Shown here piece after piece: positions 54,550-62,110 of a stretch of DNA of 64,000 nt (position 1 is the first letter of the stretch; the number at the start of each line of letters is the position of its first letter). Source of the DNA: Prevotella sp. Lineage in GTDB: Bacteria > Bacteroidota > Bacteroidia > Bacteroidales > Bacteroidaceae. The notes below the pieces were generated by a model. The model was not told the DNA's origin, did not search any database, and was given only the letters and a program-made list of their open reading frames with translations. The stretch is from contig JAIKZG010000042.1 of the NCBI GenBank assembly GCA_024682415.1, positions 62,001-126,000 of the forward strand. The letters are read 5' to 3'. Made by a program: the position numbers and the translations under genes.

Positions 54550-54611
54550 CTCATTCATGTTATTAATTTTTTAGACTGTATTTATTTAGTTATTTGTTTT
54601 AATCTTTTTTG

Positions 54612-54648
54612 TCTTCCTTATTTGCGAAAACAGGGAAGATTTTTTTTG
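54612..54648 (+). terminator. Terminator after tRNA-like element 3
   Basis: TCTTCC (54612-54617) pairs with GGAAGA (54634-54639), followed by a run of nine T. It should end the transcript carrying elements 1-3 and the small membrane gene. Confidence 0.7.
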
Positions 54649-54750
54649 TAGACTTTCGATAGGTTCATTATATAGGGCGGTCGCCATGAGCGTGGCATTT
54701 GATTGCAGCCGTCCGCAAGGTTTATTATTGTTAATTACTTTTTTCGTTTT

Positions 54751-54790
54751 GTGCCAGCCCTCACCTGCTAAGTTTCGGGTTGGCACTTTT
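54751..54790 (+). terminator. Strong hairpin, possible second terminator
   Basis: GTGCCAGCCC (54751-54760) pairs with GGGTTGGCAC (54777-54786) over 10 bp with one G-T, followed by TTTT. It could be a terminator or part of a structured leader for the next tRNA-like elements. The stretch 54649-54750 before it holds no recognisable feature. Confidence 0.5.
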
Positions 54791-54829
54791 GAAAGAAAGT
54801 GTAGGTCATAAATATATATAGAACTGGCA

Positions 54830-54921
54830 AGCGTGGAACGGCTCAAATGGTGGGCCACATAATACAACTGAAATAACTCATTCTGAAATTGCCAATGGGG
54901 GTTCGATTCCTCCCCACGCTA
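54830..54921 (+). ncRNA. tRNA-like element 4, long, no recognisable anticodon arm
   Basis: The acceptor AGCGTGG pairs with CCACGCT, the D-arm-like stem is GGCTC-AAATGGT-GGGCC, and the T-arm is GGGGG-TTCGATT-CCTCC with A73. The 40 nt between D-arm and T-arm do not form a 5-bp stem with a 7-nt loop. At 92 nt it has the size of a type II tRNA but not its layout. Confidence 0.6.
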
Positions 54922-54990
54922 CAACAGGAAGACAAGTTAAGACTTGTTCGAGCTAAAATGTAGGAAGACAGCCGGGAAAGACCGGCAAAC
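54922..54990 (+). ncRNA. Two hairpins between tRNA-like elements 4 and 5
   Basis: ACAAGT-TAAG-ACTTGT and GCCGG-GAAAGA-CCGGC form two tidy hairpins in the 69-nt spacer. They may be part of one larger RNA. Confidence 0.45.
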
Positions 54991-55084
54991 GAGAGCGTTG
55001 CATGATATGGGTGCGTAACAATTAATTATTAACACTTGTTATTTTTAGAATTTGCTCGTCGGGGTTCGACTCCCCACGCTCTCA
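54991..55084 (+). ncRNA. tRNA-like element 5, long, no recognisable anticodon arm
   Basis: The acceptor GAGAGCG pairs with CGCTCTC, the D-arm is GCAT-GATATGG-GTGC, and the T-arm has GGGG-TTCGACT-CCCC with A73. In place of the anticodon arm is TAACAA pairing with TTGTTA around a 14-nt loop. It ends 17 nt before the methylase ATG at 55102. Confidence 0.65.
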
Positions 55085-55101
55085 CTAACAAAATTCATAC
55101 C

Positions 55102-56076
55102 ATGAAATATTTTGGGTGTCCGTACAAAGGTAGTAAGCAGAGAATCGCGGACTGGCTAATCAGCAAATTACCGGCAAATAAGAATTTCGTTGATTTGTTC
55201 GCTGGTGGCTGTGCCGTCGCTCACGCTGCAATGCTATCTAAGAAATATTCAAAAGTCATCTGTAATGATATAAATGACGCGCCAAGTCTTTTCTTAAATG
55301 CTATTCGCGGACTTTATCGCGATAAGTATGAATGGGTAGACCGTGACAGATTCTTCGCGGAAAGAGATAAGGACGTATATATAAAGTATTGCTGGAGCTT
55401 TGGCAATAATGGCAAAGATTATATGTACGGCAAAGAGATTGAGCCGTATAAACGAGCCATTCATCAGGCGGTGGCCATTGGCGAATGGAATGAGTTTAAT
55501 CAGCTTTTGCCTGAATTTGCGCCACAATTGCAATCGTTGCTGCGTGGTATATCCGATATACATGAGCGTAGAATGATGATGCAGCGTTATTTTAAAGCTG
55601 TGTTGAACGCTAATCCTGAATTGGCCGATAAAAATCTTATGTACAAAACATGGTTTTCCTATAAAGCTAAGGTGAAAGATATAAAATTAGACCAATCGCT
55701 GAATTGTTTTGATAGAATACAGAAACTTGCGGATATAAACATAAATGTTAAGCTATCTGTTTCAAAGCTTGATTATCAGGATGTCGAGTTGCCTGGCGAC
55801 GCTACGATATACGCTGATATTCCTTATCGTGGTTCTAATTGCGGTAGTTATTCGGGCTTCGATCATGACAGATTTTATAATTGGTGTCGTGAGATAGATA
55901 AACCTGTTTTTATTTCTGAATATGATATGCCTGATGATTTTGTGGCAATAGCACAGAAGCAAAAACAAGTTTGTTCCGCAGCGAACACTTCTTTTGTGAA
56001 GTTTGAAAAGATATTCATCCACAATCGTTTTGTGGGACAATATGATAAACTAAATACATTATTTATTTATGGATAG
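55102..56076 (+). CDS. Phage DNA adenine-N6 methylase (D12 class)
   Basis: This is a 324-residue methyltransferase of the Dam/D12 class. Motif I is FVDLFAGGCAVAHAA (about 27-41). Motif IV, normally DPPY, is ADIPYRGSN (about 234-242). The opening YFGCPYKGSKQRIADWL fits the family N-terminal pattern that binds S-adenosylmethionine. The open frame extends upstream into tRNA-like element 5, but the start at 55102 fits both family length and context. It may protect element DNA from restriction or mark it for packaging. It overlaps the next gene by 8 bp. Confidence 0.83.
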   Translation: MKYFGCPYKGSKQRIADWLISKLPANKNFVDLFAGGCAVAHAAMLSKKYSKVICNDINDAPSLFLNAIRGLYRDKYEWVDRDRFFAERDKDVYIKYCWSFGNNGKDYMYGKEIEPYKRAIHQAVAIGEWNEFNQLLPEFAPQLQSLLRGISDIHERRMMMQRYFKAVLNANPELADKNLMYKTWFSYKAKVKDIKLDQSLNCFDRIQKLADININVKLSVSKLDYQDVELPGDATIYADIPYRGSNCGSYSGFDHDRFYNWCREIDKPVFISEYDMPDDFVAIAQKQKQVCSAANTSFVKFEKIFIHNRFVGQYDKLNTLFIYG

Positions 56077-56587
56077 TAGAATAGACATAAAGATTGATTT
56101 GAGCGACAGATTATTTAATCTGTTATCTCAATTCTTACCTGCGTCGTCATGTCCTGCTTCTGTTGAAACCAATACCGAGGTTGAGGATAAGAAGTCAAAG
56201 GTTAAGACGCGTAAGACAAAGAAAGACTCGAATGAGATTACCGATGAGGATAGAGCTATTGCCAAAAAGCTTGATGCCGAAATCGTAAGCAAGTCTTTTT
56301 ATTGCTCGATAGAGGACATCAGGGCGATAATGAACAGCGCACGTGAGAGAATCATCGGTGCTGATTGGTCGGAAAACAAAGAGAGCGAAAATTCTAAGTT
56401 GTACCATAAGGAACTCAATAAAGAGTTCATGCGTATTGCAGCGATTCTCAATGTTGAAAAGCCGAGAGATATAGTTGAGATTAAAGACTCGACAGAGCGT
56501 GAGAACGCATTCAACGCGTTTAAGTCTGCCTGTGAAAACATTCAGGCAAAGGATGGTAAAATCATTAGTGCGGAAGTTCCGTTTTAG
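56069..56587 (+). CDS. Phage protein of unknown function, 172 residues
   Basis: This is a charged protein: a short N-terminal helix, a lysine-rich low-complexity stretch (about 42-55), then a helical domain (about 58-172) with SFYCSIEDIRAIMNSARERI. No family is recognised. It overlaps the methylase gene by 8 bp and ends 3 bp before the DUF2800 gene, so it is part of the same operon. Confidence 0.65.
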   Translation: MDSRIDIKIDLSDRLFNLLSQFLPASSCPASVETNTEVEDKKSKVKTRKTKKDSNEITDEDRAIAKKLDAEIVSKSFYCSIEDIRAIMNSARERIIGADWSENKESENSKLYHKELNKEFMRIAAILNVEKPRDIVEIKDSTERENAFNAFKSACENIQAKDGKIISAEVPF

Positions 56588-56590
56588 CCT

Positions 56591-57751
56591 ATGCCGTCTA
56601 CACACGCAATATTAAGTCCGTCGGGCGCAGTTAAATGGCTTAACTGCTCACCGTCCGCAGTGCTTGAAGCGGCACTGCCTGATAGCAGTAGTGATTATAC
56701 GAGGGAGGGAACGCTTGCGCACGCTTATTGCGCTAAGGCTTTGAAAACCTACCTGAAACAATCTACAGAGAGCGAGGATAAAGAAATAGAAGAATATAGC
56801 GAGTATCATACAGCGGAAATGGACGATTGTGTTGAAACTTACAAGCAAATAGTGCTTGATGAGTTTATGAGCGCGAAGCACAAAGCGTCTGACGCAAAGC
56901 TCCATGTTGAACGTCAATTAGACCTTACAAGATATATACCGCATAGTTTCGGAACTTCCGATTGCGTTATCATATCAGATGAAGAAATGGTTGTTCTTGA
57001 CTTCAAGTATGGCAAAGGTGTCGAGGTTGATGCGACGAACAATCCGCAGATGATGATTTACGCTCTTGGTGCTTACGATGAGTTCTCTTTGGATTATGAC
57101 ATCGAGAAAATAAAGATGATTATCGTCCAACCTCGCCTTAATCATGTATCAAGTTTTGAATTACAGACAGTTGATTTAGTAAAATGGGCTGCCGAGGTGC
57201 TTATTCCGAGAGCTGCTATTGCCTTTCAGGGTGAGGGCGAACAGAATGTAGGTTCTTGGTGTCGTTTCTGCAAAGTGAAGTCACAATGTAAGAAGATAGC
57301 GGAACTTGGCTCTGCCATGGTAAACAGCGGTGATAAATACAAGCTTGATAAAGAGTTCTTGTCGAAACAAGTCCTGCCGTTCCTCTCAACATTTAAGGCA
57401 TGGATTGGCGAAGTCGAAACATTCGCCTTAAATCAGGCCTTGCAAGGTCAGAAAATTGACGGTTATAAGGTTGTTGAGGGCAGAAGTATTCGCAAAATAA
57501 CCGACACAGATAAGCTTGTTAATAAGCTCATTGAGTCGGGTATCGCTGAAACAGAGTTATATAAGCCGAAAGAGGTTCGCTCATTGTCGGATTTGGAAAA
57601 GTTGGTTGGAAAGAAGAAATTTTATGGGTTAAGCAAGGGCTTGATTTATAAACCTAACGGCAAACCGACGCTTGTTCCTGTTGATGATAAACGAGAAGAA
57701 TGGAACTCGGCAATAGTAGATTTTAAAGATATAGATATAGACAACAATTAA
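56591..57751 (+). CDS. DUF2800 family PD-(D/E)XK nuclease-like protein
   Basis: This is a 386-residue phage protein of the DUF2800 family, related to Cas4/RecB-like nucleases. The core motif VVLDFKYGKGVEV (about residues 135-147) has the Asp and Lys of PD-(D/E)XK, and EGTLAHAYCAKAL carries the N-terminal Glu and His. A Cys cluster is seen at SWCRFCKVKSQCKK (about 220-233), as in Cas4. It probably trims DNA ends for recombination with the DUF2815 protein, its neighbour. The pairing of DUF2800 with DUF2815 is common in phage. Confidence 0.85.
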   Translation: MPSTHAILSPSGAVKWLNCSPSAVLEAALPDSSSDYTREGTLAHAYCAKALKTYLKQSTESEDKEIEEYSEYHTAEMDDCVETYKQIVLDEFMSAKHKASDAKLHVERQLDLTRYIPHSFGTSDCVIISDEEMVVLDFKYGKGVEVDATNNPQMMIYALGAYDEFSLDYDIEKIKMIIVQPRLNHVSSFELQTVDLVKWAAEVLIPRAAIAFQGEGEQNVGSWCRFCKVKSQCKKIAELGSAMVNSGDKYKLDKEFLSKQVLPFLSTFKAWIGEVETFALNQALQGQKIDGYKVVEGRSIRKITDTDKLVNKLIESGIAETELYKPKEVRSLSDLEKLVGKKKFYGLSKGLIYKPNGKPTLVPVDDKREEWNSAIVDFKDIDIDNN

Positions 57752-57762
57752 TTATTCTTTTT

Positions 57763-58332
57763 ATGATTAAACCAAAAGTAAATGGCGCGCACGTTGTGCT
57801 TGGCCCAGTTCGTTTGAGCTATGCTCATGTTTTTGAGAAGTTTGTACAGGAGGGTGGTTCTGAGGATTCAGGCAGATACCAAACTAATTTCCTTGTTCCA
57901 AAGGACGAGAAAGAAACCTTGGACGCAATCCATAAGGCTATTGAGAGTGCTAAGAAGAAAGGTATCGCTGAGAAATGGGGCGGTAAAGAACCTAAGAAGC
58001 TCGACATCAGCTTCCGTGACGGTGATGAGAAAGAAGATAATACAGGTGTTTACGAGAACTGCTTCTATGCTAACGCAAAGAGCAATCGTCGTCCGCAGGT
58101 TGTTAATCGTAAGCATGAGCCTATCACAGACCCCGAAGAAGTTTATAGCGGTTGCTATGCTATAATCTCTATTGATTTTTACCCATACGAGAATAGTGGT
58201 AATCGCGGTATCGCTTGCAGCTTGGGTAATGTAATGAAGTGGAAAGACGGTGAAGCTCTTGGTGGTAATGCTGCTACGGCTGAACAGGACTTCGATGATA
58301 TTGATGACGATATTGATGACGATGATTTGTAA
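57763..58332 (+). CDS. DUF2815 family ssDNA-binding-like protein
   Basis: This is a 189-residue protein with the DUF2815 pattern: VRLSYAHVFEKFVQEGG, RYQTNFLVPKDEKE, KKLDISFRDGDEKE and VYSGCYAIISIDFYPYENSG. The family is thought to bind single-stranded DNA in phage recombination. The C-terminus is a strongly acidic tail (DFDDIDDDIDDDDL), as in SSB proteins, and nearly the same tail ends the primase-helicase. It follows the nuclease gene by 11 bp and is separated from the primase gene by tRNA-like element 6. Confidence 0.85.
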   Translation: MIKPKVNGAHVVLGPVRLSYAHVFEKFVQEGGSEDSGRYQTNFLVPKDEKETLDAIHKAIESAKKKGIAEKWGGKEPKKLDISFRDGDEKEDNTGVYENCFYANAKSNRRPQVVNRKHEPITDPEEVYSGCYAIISIDFYPYENSGNRGIACSLGNVMKWKDGEALGGNAATAEQDFDDIDDDIDDDDL

Positions 58333-58354
58333 AGAATAAAGGTCTATGACCTTA

Positions 58355-58421
58355 CCGAAGCCGTTGTTACGATGGGTAACTTTATTAACGTGCAAAACAG
58401 GTTCGACCCCTGTGCTTCGGG
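58355..58421 (+). ncRNA. tRNA-like element 6
   Basis: The acceptor CCGAAGC pairs with GCTTCGG, a D-arm-like stem is GTTA-CGATGGG-TAAC, and the T-arm is ACAGG-TTCGACC-CCTGT, with G at position 73. The remaining 16 nt do not form an anticodon arm. It fills most of the only large gap in this operon and ends 15 nt before the primase ATG at 58437. Confidence 0.65.
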
Positions 58422-58436
58422 CTAATATTTAATAGT

Positions 58437-61025
58437 ATGGAGCTTGATTTTGACAAAGAAATATACATCGCTACCGCGAAAAACCATACGCAAAAGCAGT
58501 GGCATAACAAGAAAGTTTTATGGTCAGCCATTGTAGATAAATGCTGCAAAAGCATTGCTACTCATGAAACAGGTGTAGAATATGCCAATATGACGCGTGA
58601 GCAGCAGGGAGCTATTAAAGATGTTGGCGGTTTCGTTGGTGGCTATCTGAAAGATGGCATACGCAGAAACGGACAGGTTGAGTTTCGTTCTATCGCGACG
58701 CTTGACATCGACTATGGTTCTCCTATGTCATGGAATGATTTTCAGGAAGAGTTTGACTGCGCGTCATTTATGTATTCTACGCACAGCTATACACCCGCAA
58801 ATCCTCGCTATAGGTTGGTTATCCTGTTTAATCGTGATGTCACAGTTGATGAGTATGAGCCAATATGTCGATATATAGCTGATAAGGTTGGTATCGAAAC
58901 ATTTGACTGCACGACTTATCAGTGTGCTCGTCTGTTCTATTGGGCTTCAAATCCAAAGGACATCAAGCCGTTCTTTAAGTATCAGGACAGCGAACCGCTT
59001 GATGTTGATGAGATATTGAGCCAATATCATGACTGGCATGATTGCAGCGAATGGGCAAGGAGTGAGAAAGAACGTGAGATAACGAGAAAACAGGTTAAGC
59101 AGTGCGGTAATCCTACCGAGAATAAGACAATTATCGGTGCTTTCTGCCGTACTTATTCTATTGAGGGAGCTATCGAGAAATTCTTGTCTGACGTTTATGA
59201 GCCGACAAGAATGGCTGGTCGTTATACCTACAAAGAGGGAACATCGCAAGGTGGACTTGTCTGCTATAATAATCTGTTCGCATATAGCAACCATCAGACA
59301 GACCCTGCCTGTGGACATTGTTATAACGCTTTCGATTTAGTCCGCATACATAAGTTCGGGGATTTGGATTTTGGCAAAGATTCGAGCGATGTAACCAAAC
59401 TTCCGTCTTATATCGAAATGTGCGAGTTTGCCGCTAATGACAATATGGTGAAGCGCGGACTTGTGGACGAAGATTTTGGTGATGTCGATGTCGGTGATAC
59501 ATCTGATGTTAAAGCTCCAAATAAAAAGAAGACAAAGAAAAAAGACTCTGTGACTTCTTCGGATGTCACTAAGGATGTCACCAATGATGGCACTGACGCA
59601 GACGCATGGAAAGACCAGCTTAAAATCGACAAAAAGGGCAATATTAAAAAGCTGATTGAGAATTTGGTGTTGCTTCTTGAAAATCTACCTGCTTTTAAAG
59701 GGAAGCTTTTCAAAAATGATATGTCGGGTGATGAGCTTGTCAATGGCAAGCTGCCGTGGCGTGGCGAAGACGGAAAGATAACGCAATGGCTTGACAGCGA
59801 TGATAGTGCTCTTAGGGCATATTTCGAGGAACATTATGGCTTGACGCGCATTAAGGATATTCTTCTTGACGCTTTCGTTATCGTTTCAAACAGACATCAT
59901 AAGCACCCTGTAAAGGATTATTTAAATACTCTGCAATGGGATGGAAAAGAACGTTTGGATAAGCTGATTATCGACTGTTTGGGCGCGGAAGATACTGAGC
60001 TGAACAGAGCTATGACACGTAAGCAGTTTGCCGCTGCTGTGGCTCGTATCTATGAAGCAGGCTGCAAATATGATTATTGCTTGGTATTCACAGGCAAGGA
60101 GGGCTTAGGTAAGTCTACATTGCTTGATATAATGGGCGGTGAATGGTTCTTTGATAACCTTACCACTATGGAGGGTAAGGAGGGCAAAGAAGAAGTCGCT
60201 AACTCATGGATAATCGAGCTTGCGGAGCTTACCGCTATGAAGCGTTCCGATGTCGAGCAGATAAAGAACTTCATTTCTCGTAGGTCTGATGACTATCGTA
60301 AAGCTTATGCACGCAAAAAGACATCTATACCTCGTCAGTGTGTTTTCTTTGCTACGACAAATGAGGAATACTTTTTGAAAGGCTCTACCGGAAACCGCCG
60401 CTTTTGGGTATTGCCTGTCGGTGTCAATGAGAGCAGTTTCGACAGTATATCGGATATGCGTTCATGGCTTATTGCAAATCGTGATCAGCTGTGGGCAGAA
60501 GCCAAATATAGATATGAGCATAAAGAGCCGTTGTATTTGGAAGACGAAGCGATGGAGAATCAGGCTCGTGAGATACAGAAGCAGTATAATGACGACGCTG
60601 ATGACCCACTGTTTGTTGAGGTTGATAACTATCTCGAAACGTTGCTTCCCACTGATTGGGATAGCTATAACTTGCAGGATAGAATAAGGTATTTCAATGA
60701 CCCGGAAGAAATAAGGATAAAAGGCTGTGTGCATCGTGATAAGTTTTGTTCTGCTGCTTTCTTGCAGGAAAGATATACCACTTATAAGGATAAGACATCG
60801 CAAAAATATCTCGCTCGTAGGATTAATAAATATCTTAAACTTAGTAAGGATTGGCATGAGGATGTAAATGCTTATATCCGACATCCGTTGTACGGACATC
60901 AACGTGGGTTTAGATATACAGGTGATGTTCCTACTGCACTTAAAAAGGACAATACTGAGCCAGTGGATAATTCGAGATATATCGGTAAATCAATGTTTGA
61001 TGATATTGATGATGATGATTTGTAA
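58437..61025 (+). CDS. Primase-polymerase fused to VirE-type SF3 helicase
   Basis: This 862-residue protein carries replication initiation functions. The N-terminal archaeo-eukaryotic primase-like part has ATLDIDYG (Asp90, Asp92), FMYSTHSYTP (His116) and DCTTYQCARLFYW. A middle basic, threonine-rich linker (about 350-390) follows. The C-terminal virulence-associated E/SF3-like ATPase has Walker A GKEGLGKST (about 553-561), FFATTNEEYFLKGSTGNRRF and an arginine finger region. It would synthesise primers and unwind DNA at the element origin. It ends in FDDIDDDDL, the same acidic tail as the DUF2815 protein. Confidence 0.88.
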   Translation: MELDFDKEIYIATAKNHTQKQWHNKKVLWSAIVDKCCKSIATHETGVEYANMTREQQGAIKDVGGFVGGYLKDGIRRNGQVEFRSIATLDIDYGSPMSWNDFQEEFDCASFMYSTHSYTPANPRYRLVILFNRDVTVDEYEPICRYIADKVGIETFDCTTYQCARLFYWASNPKDIKPFFKYQDSEPLDVDEILSQYHDWHDCSEWARSEKEREITRKQVKQCGNPTENKTIIGAFCRTYSIEGAIEKFLSDVYEPTRMAGRYTYKEGTSQGGLVCYNNLFAYSNHQTDPACGHCYNAFDLVRIHKFGDLDFGKDSSDVTKLPSYIEMCEFAANDNMVKRGLVDEDFGDVDVGDTSDVKAPNKKKTKKKDSVTSSDVTKDVTNDGTDADAWKDQLKIDKKGNIKKLIENLVLLLENLPAFKGKLFKNDMSGDELVNGKLPWRGEDGKITQWLDSDDSALRAYFEEHYGLTRIKDILLDAFVIVSNRHHKHPVKDYLNTLQWDGKERLDKLIIDCLGAEDTELNRAMTRKQFAAAVARIYEAGCKYDYCLVFTGKEGLGKSTLLDIMGGEWFFDNLTTMEGKEGKEEVANSWIIELAELTAMKRSDVEQIKNFISRRSDDYRKAYARKKTSIPRQCVFFATTNEEYFLKGSTGNRRFWVLPVGVNESSFDSISDMRSWLIANRDQLWAEAKYRYEHKEPLYLEDEAMENQAREIQKQYNDDADDPLFVEVDNYLETLLPTDWDSYNLQDRIRYFNDPEEIRIKGCVHRDKFCSAAFLQERYTTYKDKTSQKYLARRINKYLKLSKDWHEDVNAYIRHPLYGHQRGFRYTGDVPTALKKDNTEPVDNSRYIGKSMFDDIDDDDL

Positions 61026-61027
61026 AG

Positions 61028-61339
61028 ATGAAAAAATACATTGCTAATATAGTTAATCATGCTGCCGTGAGCGAGAAAAGCATTGAGCGTTATTTATGCT
61101 TCCGCTGTACCGTTCACGGCGGTGTTTGTTTGAAATATTCCAATCCCAATCAGGCTGGCTATCCCGACAGAGTTATGCTGTTGCCGAATGGCAGAACGAT
61201 ATGGGTGGAGCTTAAAAGCATGGGTGAGAAACCTCGTAGATTGCAAGTAGAGCGCATGAAGAAACTTGCTTCTCTCGGTCATGAGGTTCATGTCTGTGAT
61301 AGCAAGCAGAGCGTTGATGAAATTTTTAATGGATTATAA
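61028..61339 (+). CDS. VRR-NUC domain nuclease
   Basis: This is a 103-residue stand-alone VRR-NUC protein of the PD-(D/E)XK superfamily. The core is GYPDRVMLLPNGRTIWVELK, with Asp, Glu and Lys as catalytic residues (about 43-62), followed by KPRRLQVERMKKL. Such small phage nucleases cut branched DNA or nick during recombination. It follows the primase gene by 2 bp and precedes the Rha-like gene by 3 bp. Confidence 0.88.
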   Translation: MKKYIANIVNHAAVSEKSIERYLCFRCTVHGGVCLKYSNPNQAGYPDRVMLLPNGRTIWVELKSMGEKPRRLQVERMKKLASLGHEVHVCDSKQSVDEIFNGL

Positions 61340-61342
61340 GAC

Positions 61343-62110
61343 ATGGAAGAAATAGAAATCAAGAAAGAAACAATGAGCTCACTTGAAATCGCTGAGGTCA
61401 CAGGAAAACGTCACTCTGACGTTATGAGAGCAATCCGAAATATGGAAAGTTCTTGGACAAAAATATGTGGACGCAAATTTGCGCTTACATCGCAACTCGT
61501 TAATATGCCGAATGGTGGAAAGCGTGGAGAGCCTTGCTTTGAATTGAATAAAACTGAATGTTTGTATATCGCTACGAAGTTCAATGATGAAGCAAGAGCG
61601 AAACTCGTTCTTCGTTGGGAACAGTTGGAAAAGGAGAAACGTAATAATGGACTTTCTGTTCCTAAGTCTTTTTCACAAGCTTTATACCTTGCAGCTCAAC
61701 AGCAGGAACAGATAGAGCGTTTGCAGATTACCAACAACGAGCAGACTAAGCAGATTAATGACCTAACCAATACCGTTACCGATTTGCAAAGCAAGACAGA
61801 TTACCTGAATGTAATTCTATCGAGCAAAAGTACGGTGACGATCACGCAGATTGCGCAAGACTATGGAATGTCTGCTAAGAAGATGAATATATCTCTGTAT
61901 GATATAGGTATTCAGCATAAGGTAAGCGATCAGTGGATATTATACAGCAAGTATTTAGATAAAGGCTATGTGACAAGCTCCACTATCGACATCAAGCGCA
62001 ATGATGGCACGATATTCACTAAGCTTAATACTCGTTGGACGCAGAAAGGTCGTTTGTTCTTATATCAAACATTAAAGAAAAAGGGCGTTCTTCCTTTGAT
62101 TGAGAAATGA
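61343..62110 (+). CDS. Rha family regulator with KilAC-type C-terminal domain
   Basis: This is a 255-residue phage protein. The N-terminal Rha domain (about 10-95) reads SLEIAEVTGKRHSDVMRAIR, PCFELNKTECLYIATKF and KLVLRWEQLE. A coiled coil (about 110-150, QQEQIERLQITNNEQTKQIN) leads to a C-terminal KilAC/antirepressor DNA-binding domain (about 160-255: ITQIAQDYGMSAKKMN, HKVSDQWILY). Such antirepressors alter the lysis-lysogeny switch. It overlaps the helicase gene by 4 bp. Confidence 0.85.
   Translation: MEEIEIKKETMSSLEIAEVTGKRHSDVMRAIRNMESSWTKICGRKFALTSQLVNMPNGGKRGEPCFELNKTECLYIATKFNDEARAKLVLRWEQLEKEKRNNGLSVPKSFSQALYLAAQQQEQIERLQITNNEQTKQINDLTNTVTDLQSKTDYLNVILSSKSTVTITQIAQDYGMSAKKMNISLYDIGIQHKVSDQWILYSKYLDKGYVTSSTIDIKRNDGTIFTKLNTRWTQKGRLFLYQTLKKKGVLPLIEK

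Noticed and set aside
54586..54867. Minus-strand open frame of 93 codons in the tRNA-like region
   Set aside because: It overlaps tRNA-like element 4 and two hairpin terminators, is antisense to the operon and has no family features.
53727..55084. The tRNA-like set as an ordinary phage tRNA cluster
   Set aside because: Five of the six cannot form a 5-bp stem with a 7-nt anticodon loop, so they should not decode codons.
55036..55101. Upstream extension of the methylase gene
   Set aside because: Those codons overlap tRNA-like element 5; the family N-terminus begins at 55102.
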